Positions 57,701 to 64,000 of a stretch of DNA of 64,000 nt are shown in pieces. Origin of the DNA: Closterium sp. NIES-65 (taxonomy: Eukaryota > Streptophyta > Zygnematophyceae > Desmidiales > Closteriaceae); the NCBI GenBank assembly GCA_948144175.1, contig CANXME010000774.1:372001-436000 (forward strand). The letters are read 5' to 3'. The notes beneath the pieces are model-generated. The model did not search any database. It saw nothing but the letters and a program-made list of their open reading frames with translations, and was not told the DNA's origin. Numbering within the stretch: the stretch's first letter is position 1; the number at the start of each line of letters is the position of its first letter. A program made the position numbers and the translations under genes.

Positions 57701-60700
57701 AGAAGCCCAAGCAGAGGAAGCCCAAGCAGAGAAAGCACAAGCAGAGGAAGCGCAAGCAGAGGAAGCGCAAGCAGAGAAAGCGTAAGCAGAGGAAGCGCAA
57801 GCAGAGGAAGCACAAGCAGGAAGCACAAGTGGAGGAAGCAGAAGCAGAGAAGCGCAAGCAGAGGAAGCCCAAGCAGAGAAAGCACAAGCAGAGGAAGCGC
57901 AAGTAGAGGAAGCGCAAGCAGTGGAAGCGCAAGTAGAGGAAGCACAAGTAGAGGAAGCGCAAGCAGAGGAAGCAGAAGCAGGAAGCAAAGGCAGAAGAAG
58001 CACAAGCAGAGGAGCGCAAGCATAGGAAGCGCAAGCAGAGGAAGCACAAGCAGAGGAAGCGCAAGGAGAGGAAGCACAAGCGGAGGAAGCGCAAGCAGAG
58101 GAAGCACAAGCAGAGGAAGCGCAAGCAGAGGAGCGCAAGCATAGGAAGCACAAGCAGAGGAAGCACAAGCAGAGGAAGCACAAGCAGAGGAAGCGTAAGC
58201 AGAGGAAGCGCAAGAAGAGGAAGCGCAAGCAGAGGAAGCGCAAGCAGAGGAAGCGCAAGCAGAGAAAGCGTAAGCAGAGGAAGGGCAAGCAGAGGAAGCA
58301 CAAGCAGGAAGCACAAGTAGAGGAAGCAGAAGCAGAGAAGCGCAAGCAGAGGAAGCCCAAGCAGAGAAAGCACAAGCAGAGGAAGCGCAAGTAGAGGAAG
58401 CACAAGCAGAGGAAGCGCAAGCAGAGGAAGCACAAGCAGAGGAAGCACAAGCAGAGGAGCGCAGGCAGAGGAAGCGTAAGCAAAGGAAGAGCAAGAAGAG
58501 GAAGCACAAGCAGAGGAAGCGTAAGCAGAGGAAGCGCAAGAAGAGGAAGCGCAAGCAGAGGAAGCGCAAGCAGAGGAAGCGCAAGCAGAGAAAGCGTAAG
58601 CAGAGGAAGCGCAAGCAGAGGAAGCACAAGCAGGAAGCACAAGTAGAGGAAGCAGAAGCAGAGAAGCGCAAGCAGAGGAAGCCCAAGCAGAGAAAGCACA
58701 AGCAGAGGAAGCGCAAGTAGAGGAAGCACAAGCAGAGGAAGCGCAAGCAGAGGAAGCACAAGCAGAGGAAGCACAAGCAGAGGAGCAGAGGCAGAGGAAG
58801 CGTAAGCAAAGGAAGTGCAAGCAGAGGAAGCACAAGTAGAAGAAGCGTAAGCAGTGGAAGCGCAAGAAGACGAAGAGCAAGCAGTGGAAGCGCAAGTAGA
58901 GGAAGCACAAGCAGAGGAAGCGCAAGCAGAGGAAGCACAAGCAGGAAGCACAAGCAGAGGAAGCACAAGCAGAGGAGCGCAAGCAGAGGAAGCACAAGCA
59001 GAGGAAGCACAAGCAGAGGAAGCGCAAGCAGAGGAAGCACAAGCAGAGGAAGCGCAAGCAGAGGAAGCACAAGCAGAGGAAGCGCAAGCAGAGGAGCGCA
59101 AGCAGAGGAAGCGTAAGCAAAGGAAGAGCAAGCAGAGGAAGCACAAGCAGAGGAAGCGTAAGCAGAGGAAGCTCAAGAAGAGGAAGCGCAAGCAGAGGAA
59201 GCGCAAGCAGAGGAAGCGCAAGCAGAGGAAGCGTAAGCAGAGGAAGCGCAAGCGGAGGAAGCACATGCAGGAAGCACAAGCAGAGGAAGCAGAAGCAGAG
59301 GAGCGCAAGCAGAGGAAGCGGGAGCAGAGGAAGCACAAGAAGAGGAAGCGCAAGCAGAGGAAGCACAAGCAGAGGAAGCACAAGCAGAGGAGCACAAGTA
59401 GAGGAAGCGCAAGCAGAGGAAGCGTAAGTAGAGGAAGCACAAGCAGAGGAAGCACAAGCAGACGAAGCACAAGCAAAGGAAGCGCAAGTATAGGAAGCGT
59501 AAGCAGAGGAAGCGCAAGCAGAGGAGCGCAAGCATAGGAAGCGCAAGCAGAGGAGCACAAGCAGAGGAAGTGCAAGCAGAGGAAGCGCAAGCAGAGGAAG
59601 AACAAGCAGAGGAAGCGCAAGCAGAGGAAGCGCAAGCAGAGGAAGCGCAAGCAGAGGAAGCGTAAGCAGAGGAAGCACAAGTAGAGGAAGCGCAAGCAGA
59701 GGAAGCACAAGCAGAGGAAGCATAAGAAGAGGAAGCACAAGCAGAAAAAGCGCAAGCAGAGGAAGCGCAAGCAGAGGAAGCACAAGAAGAGGAAGCACAA
59801 GCAGAGGAAGCGCAAGCAGAGGAAGCACAAGCAGAGGATGCGCAAGCAGAGGAGCACAAGCAGAGGAGCGCAAGTAGAGGAAGCGCAAGCAGAGGAAGCG
59901 CAAATAGAGGAAGAGCAAGAAGAGGAAGTGCAAGCAGAGGAATCGCAAGAAGAGGAAGCACAAGCAGAGGAGCGCACGCAGAGGAAGCGTAAGTAGTGGA
60001 AGCGCAAGCAGAGGAAGCACAAGCAGAGGAAGCGCAAGGAGAGGAAGCACAAGCAGAGGAAGCGCAAGTAGAGGAAGCACAAGCAAAGGAAGCGCAAGTA
60101 GAGGAGCGTAAGCAGAGGAAGAGCAAGCAGAGGAAGCACAAGCAGAGGAAGCACAAGCAGAGGAAGCAGAAGCAGAGGAGCGCAAGTAGAGGAAGCGCAA
60201 GCAGAGGAAGCATAAGCAGAGGAAGCGCAAACAGAGGAAGCACAAGCAGAGAAAGCGCAAGCAGAGGAAGCACAAGCAGAGGAAGCACAACCAAAGAGCA
60301 CAAGCAGAGGAAGCGCAAGCAGAGGAAGCGCAAGAAGAGGAAGCACAAGCAGAGGAAGCACAAGCAGAGGAACCAGAAGCAGAAGAAGCGCAAGCAGAGG
60401 AAGCGCAAGCAGAGGAAGCACAAGCAGAGGAAGCGGAAGTAGAGGAAGCACAAGCAGAGGAAGCACAAGCAGAGGAAGCGCAAGCAAAGGAAGCACAAGC
60501 AGAGGAAGCACAAGCAAAGGAGCCCAAGCAGAGAAAGCGCAAGCAGAGGAAGCGCAAGCAGAGGAAGCGCAAGCAGAGGAAGCGCAAGCAGAGGAAGCGC
60601 AAGCAGAGGAAGCGCAAGTAAAGGAAGCGCAAGCAGAGGAAGCGTAAGCAGAGGAAGCACAAGCAGAGGAAGCGCAAGCAGAGGAAGCACAAGCTGAGGA

Positions 60701-63060
60701 AGCATAAGCAGAGGAGGCATAAGCAGAGAAAGCGCAAGCAGAGGAAGCGCAAGCAGAGGAAGCGCAAGTAGAGGAAGCGCAAGCAGAGGAAGCGCAAGCA
60801 GAGGAAGCACAAGCAGAGAAAGCGCAAGCAGAGGAAGCACAAGCAGAGGAAGCGCAAGCAGAGGAAGCACAAGCAGAGGAGTGCAAGCAGAGGAAGCGCA
60901 AGGAGAGGAAGCACAAGCAGAGGAGCGCAAGCAGAGGAAGCGCAAGCAAAGGATGCACAAGCAGAGGAAGCACAAGCAGAGGAAGCACAAGCAGAGGAAG
61001 CGCAAGCAGAGGAAGCATAAGCAGAGGAAGCACAAGCAGAGGAGCGCAAGCAGAGGAAGCGTAAGCAAAGGAAGAGCAAGCAGAGGAAGCACAAGCAGAG
61101 GAAGCGTAAGCAGAGGAAGCGCAAGAAGAGGAAGCGCAAGCATAGGAAGCGCAAGCAGAGGAAGCGCAAGAAGAGGAGCACAAGCAGATGAAGTGCAAGC
61201 AGAGGAAGCGCAGGCAGAGGAAGAACAAGCAGAGGAAGCGCAAGCAGAGGAAGCGCAAGCAGAGGAAGCGCAAGCAGAGGAAGCGCAAGTAGAGGAAGCA
61301 CAAGCAGAGGAAGCACAAGCAGAGGAAGCGCAAGCAGAGGAAGCACAAGCAGAGGAAGCACAAGCAGAGGAGCCCAAGCAGAGGAAGCGTAAGCAAAGGA
61401 AGAGCAAGCAGACGAAGCACAAGCAGAGGAAGCGTAAGCAGAGGAAGCGCAAGAAGAGGAAGCGCAAGTATAGGAAGCGCAAGCAGAAGAAGCGCAAGCA
61501 GAGGAGCACAAGCAGAGGAAGTGCAAGCAGAGGAAGCGCAAGCAGAGGAAGAACAAGCAGAGGAAGCGCAAGCAGAGGAAGCGCAAGCAGAGGAAGCGCA
61601 AGCAGAGGAAGCGCAAGCAGAGGAAGCACAAGCAGAGGAAGCACAAGCAGAGGAAGCGCAAGCAGAGGAACCACAAGCACAGGAAGCACAAGCAGAGGAG
61701 CCCAAGTAGAGGAAGCGCCTGCAGAGGAAACGCAAGCAGAGGAAGAGCAAGCAGAGAAAGCACAAGCAGAGGAAGCACAAGCAGAGGAAGCTCAAGCAGA
61801 GGAAGCACAAGCAGATCAAGCACAAGCAGAGGAGCGCAAGCAGAGGAAGCGTAAGTAGAGGAAGCGCAAAAAGAGGAAGCGCAAGCATAGGAAGCGCAAG
61901 CAGAGGAGCACAAGCAAAGGAAGCACAAGCAGAGGAAGCGCAAGCAGAGAAAGCACAAGCAGAGAAAGCACAAGCAGAGGAGCGCAAGCAGAGGAAGCGT
62001 AAGCAAAGGAAGAGCAAGCGGAGGAAGCACAAGCAGAGGAAGCGTAAGCAGAGGAAGCGCAAGAAGAGGAAGTGCAAGCATAGGAAGCGCAAGCAGAGGA
62101 AGCGCAAGCAGAGGAGCACAAGCAGAGGAAGTGCAAGCAGAGGAAGCGCAAGCAGAGGAAGAATAAGCAGAGGAAGCGCAAGCAGAGGAAGCGCAAGCAG
62201 AGGAAGCGCAAGCAGAGGAAGCGCAAGCAGAGGAAGCACAAGCAGAGGAAGCACAAGCAGAGGAAGCGCAAGCAGAGGAAGCACAAGCAGAGGAAGCACA
62301 AGCAGAGGAGCCCAAGCAGAGGAAGCGCAAGCAGAGGAAGCGCAAGCAGAGGAAGAGCAAGCAGAGAAAGCACAAGCAGAGGAAGCACAAGCAGCGGAGG
62401 CACAACTAGAGGAAGCGCAAACAGAGGAAGCAGAAGCAGAGGAAGCGCAAGCAGAGGAGCGCAAGCAGAGGTAGCGCAAGCAGAGGAAGTGCAAGCAGAG
62501 GAAGCAGAAGCAGAGGAAGCACAAGCACAGGAAGCGCAAGCAAAGGAAGCACAAGCAGTGGAAGCACAAGCACAAGAGCCCAAGCAGAGGAAGCACAAGC
62601 AGAGGAAGCACAAGCAGAGGAAGCACAAGCAGAGGAAGCGCAAGCAGAGGAAGCACAAGCAGAGGAAGTGCAAGCAGAGGAAGCGCAAGCAGAGGAAGCA
62701 CAAGTAGAGAAAGCGCAAGCAGAGGAAGCGCAAGCAGAGGAAGCACAAGCAAACGAATCGCAAGCAGAGGAAGCACAAGCAGAGGAAGCACAGGCAGAGG
62801 AAGCACAAGCACAGGAAGCACAAGCGGAAGAAGCACAAGCCGAGGAAGCGCAAGCAGAGGAAGCACAGCAGAGGAAGCACAAGCAGAAGAAGCGCAAGAA
62901 GAGGAAGCACATGCAGAGGAAGCACAAGCAGAGGAAGCACAATTAGAGGAAGCACAAGCAAAGGAAGCACAAGCAGAGGAAGCGCAAGCAGAGAAAACAT
63001 AAGGAGAGGAAGCACAAGCAGAGGAAGCGTAAGTAGAGGAAGCGCAAGAAGAGGAAGCAC
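54797..63060 (+). repeat. Array block to the right of island 6
   Basis: Mainly family III, with landmarks CACATGCAGG near 55,493 and 59,263, GCGCCAGGAG near 56,428 and GCAGTGGAAGCGC near 58,853. It contains the odd 12-bp block at 55,756. No island is seen after 54,796. Variants GGAGGCATAAGC near 57,086 and 60,711 link two copies about 3.6 kb apart. No gene is seen. Confidence 0.8.
55756..55767 (+). other. 12-bp aberrant block inside the array
   Basis: Between GCAGAGGAG and AAGCGCAAGC, where sister copies (for example near 21,498, 44,525 and 59,527) have CGCAAGCATAGG, this copy has CCAGGGAATTGG. The length is the same, but several clustered bases differ, which is unlike the single-base changes elsewhere. 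It may be a small templated replacement or a sequencing or assembly error. Confidence 0.7.
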
Positions 63061-64000
63061 AAGCAGAGGAAGCCTAAGCAGAGGAAGCGCAAGCACAGGA
63101 AGCACAAGCAGAGGAAGCACAAGCAGAGAAGCGCAAGCAGAGGAAGCGCAAGCAGAGGAAACGCAAGCAGAGGAAGCACAAGAAGAGGAAGCGCAAGTAG
63201 AGGAAGCACAAGCAGAAGAAGCACAAGAAGAGGAAGCGCATGCGGAGGAAGCATAAGCAATGAAAGCACAAGCAGAAGAAGCGCAAGCAGAGGAAGCACA
63301 AGAAAAGGAAGCGCACTCAGAGGAAGCACAATCAGAGGAAGCGCAAGCAGAGGAAGGGCAAGCAGAGGAAGCACAAGCAGAGGAAGCACAAGCAGAGGAA
63401 GCGCAAGCAGAGGAAGCACAAGTAGAGGAAGCGCAAGCAGAGGAAGCGCAAGCAGAGGAAGCACAAGCAGAGGATGCGCAAGTAGAGGAAGCACAAGCAG
63501 AGGAAGCACAAGTAGAGGAAGCACAAGCAGAGGAAGCATAAGCAGAGGAACCACAAGCAGAGAAGCCTAAGCAGAGGAAGCGCAAGCAGAGGAAGCGCAA
63601 GCAGAGGAAGTGCAATCTGGGAAGCCTAAGCAGAAGAAGCGCAAGCACAGGAAGCACAAGCAGAGGAAGCACAAGCAGAGAAGCGCAAGCAGAGGAAGGG
63701 CAAGCAGAGAAAACGCAAGCAGAGGAAGCACAAGGAGAGGAAGCGCAAGTAGAGGAAGCACAAGCAGAAGAAGCACAAGAAGAGGAAGCGCAAGCGGAGA
63801 AAGCACAAGCAATCAAAGCACAAGCAGAAGAAGCGCAAGCAGAGGAAGCACAAGAAGAGGAAGCGCACTCAGAGGAAGCACAATCAGAGGAAGCGCAAGC
63901 AGAGGAAGCGCAAGCAGAGGAACCACAAGCAGAGGAAGCACAAGCAAAGGAAGCGCAAGCAGAGGAAGCACAGGCAGAGGAAGCGCAAGCAGAGGAAGCG
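63060..64000 (+). repeat. 552-bp tandem duplication at the right edge
   Basis: GCCTAAGCAG occurs at 63072 and 63624, and GCGCACTCAG at 63311 and 63863, both 552 bp apart. The second copy runs off the window. The GCACTCAGAGG and CACAATCAGAGG variants are not seen in the islands' neighbourhood, so this is another array sub-family. No gene is seen. Confidence 0.8.

Larger units (their letters stand above)
281..64000 (+). repeat. 63.7-kb minisatellite (megasatellite) array of a 15-bp unit
   Basis: The consensus unit is AAGCGCAAGCAGAGG. By eye nearly every base from 281 to the right edge belongs to this unit or a close variant, all in one orientation. Common variants are GCAC for GCGC, GTAGAGG for GCAGAGG, GCGTAAG or GCATAAG for GCGCAAG, AAAGG for AGAGG, GAAGTGC, and a C-to-G change giving AAGAAGAGG. 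Length variants are a 14-bp unit (GAGGAGCGC, one A lost), a 13-bp unit (CAGGAAGC, AG lost) and a rare 11-bp unit. Units are arranged in longer duplicated blocks. The plus strand has extreme purine excess and positive GC skew. No mobile element interrupts it, and only six copies of one 129-bp island do. The array has no visible right boundary. Confidence 0.98.

Noticed and set aside
281-64000. CRISPR array
   Set aside because: Repeats are 15 bp, contiguous and without unique spacers, and no cas-like gene is present.
281-64000. Array of Shine-Dalgarno sites (AGAGGA in every unit)
   Set aside because: The string is simply part of the repeat. Nothing downstream is a credible gene and the window does not look bacterial.
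281-64000. G-quadruplex or triplex-forming (H-DNA) tract
   Set aside because: The consensus has no GGG runs, and the three Cs per unit break the polypurine mirror symmetry needed for a stable intramolecular triplex.

Overview
The window is almost entirely one object: a single-orientation tandem array of a 15-bp purine-rich unit (consensus AAGCGCAAGCAGAGG, 12 of 15 bases purine, no T). It starts near base 281 and is still running at base 64000. By length that is roughly 4,200 copies. The only other sequence is a unique left flank (1 to about 280) and six copies of a 129-bp non-repeat island inside the array. I find no tRNA, rRNA, CRISPR array, transposon, phage gene or recognisable protein family. 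Nothing identifies the species. A megasatellite of this size, with nested higher-order repeats and a flank of about 45% GC holding a splice-acceptor-like tract, suggests a eukaryotic nuclear chromosome rather than a bacterium. That is an inference.

Layout. 1-280: unique flank; its minus strand has a 157-nt open frame running off the window edge. 281 to about 12,400: array family I, marked by GAGTCACAACC and GGGAGCTGA variants, with nested duplications at offsets of 314, 1,611, 2,411 and 4,022 bp. About 12,400-19,535: family II, marked by GGATGAGCAAGCCGAGG and GTGCAAGTAGAGGGAGTGC, duplicated at 3,965 bp. Islands lie at 19,536, 26,740, 27,798, 37,354, 42,566 and 54,668. Between and after them family III (GCAGTGGAAGCGC, CACATGCAGG, GCGCCAGGAG markers) alternates with family II. 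A block of family I returns at about 30.2-34 kb, 19,561 bp from its relative. The last kilobase carries its own 552-bp duplication.

Coding status. The consensus unit is stop-free in all six frames, so the array produces very long but meaningless open frames (up to 3,190 codons on the minus strand). Plus-strand frames read AQAEE, KRKQR or SASRG; minus-strand frames read PLLAL, LCLRF or SACAS. Frequent 14-bp units shift the frame. C-to-T variants put TAG or TAA into some frames. Most duplication offsets are not multiples of three. I therefore treat the array as non-coding in its present state. The island contains a 35-codon frame with normal composition that continues a repeat frame and may be a fossil of the 3' end of a repeat-encoding gene. 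The most interesting features are the six identical islands, the uninterrupted strand uniformity, the nested duplications and the strongly biased substitution spectrum.
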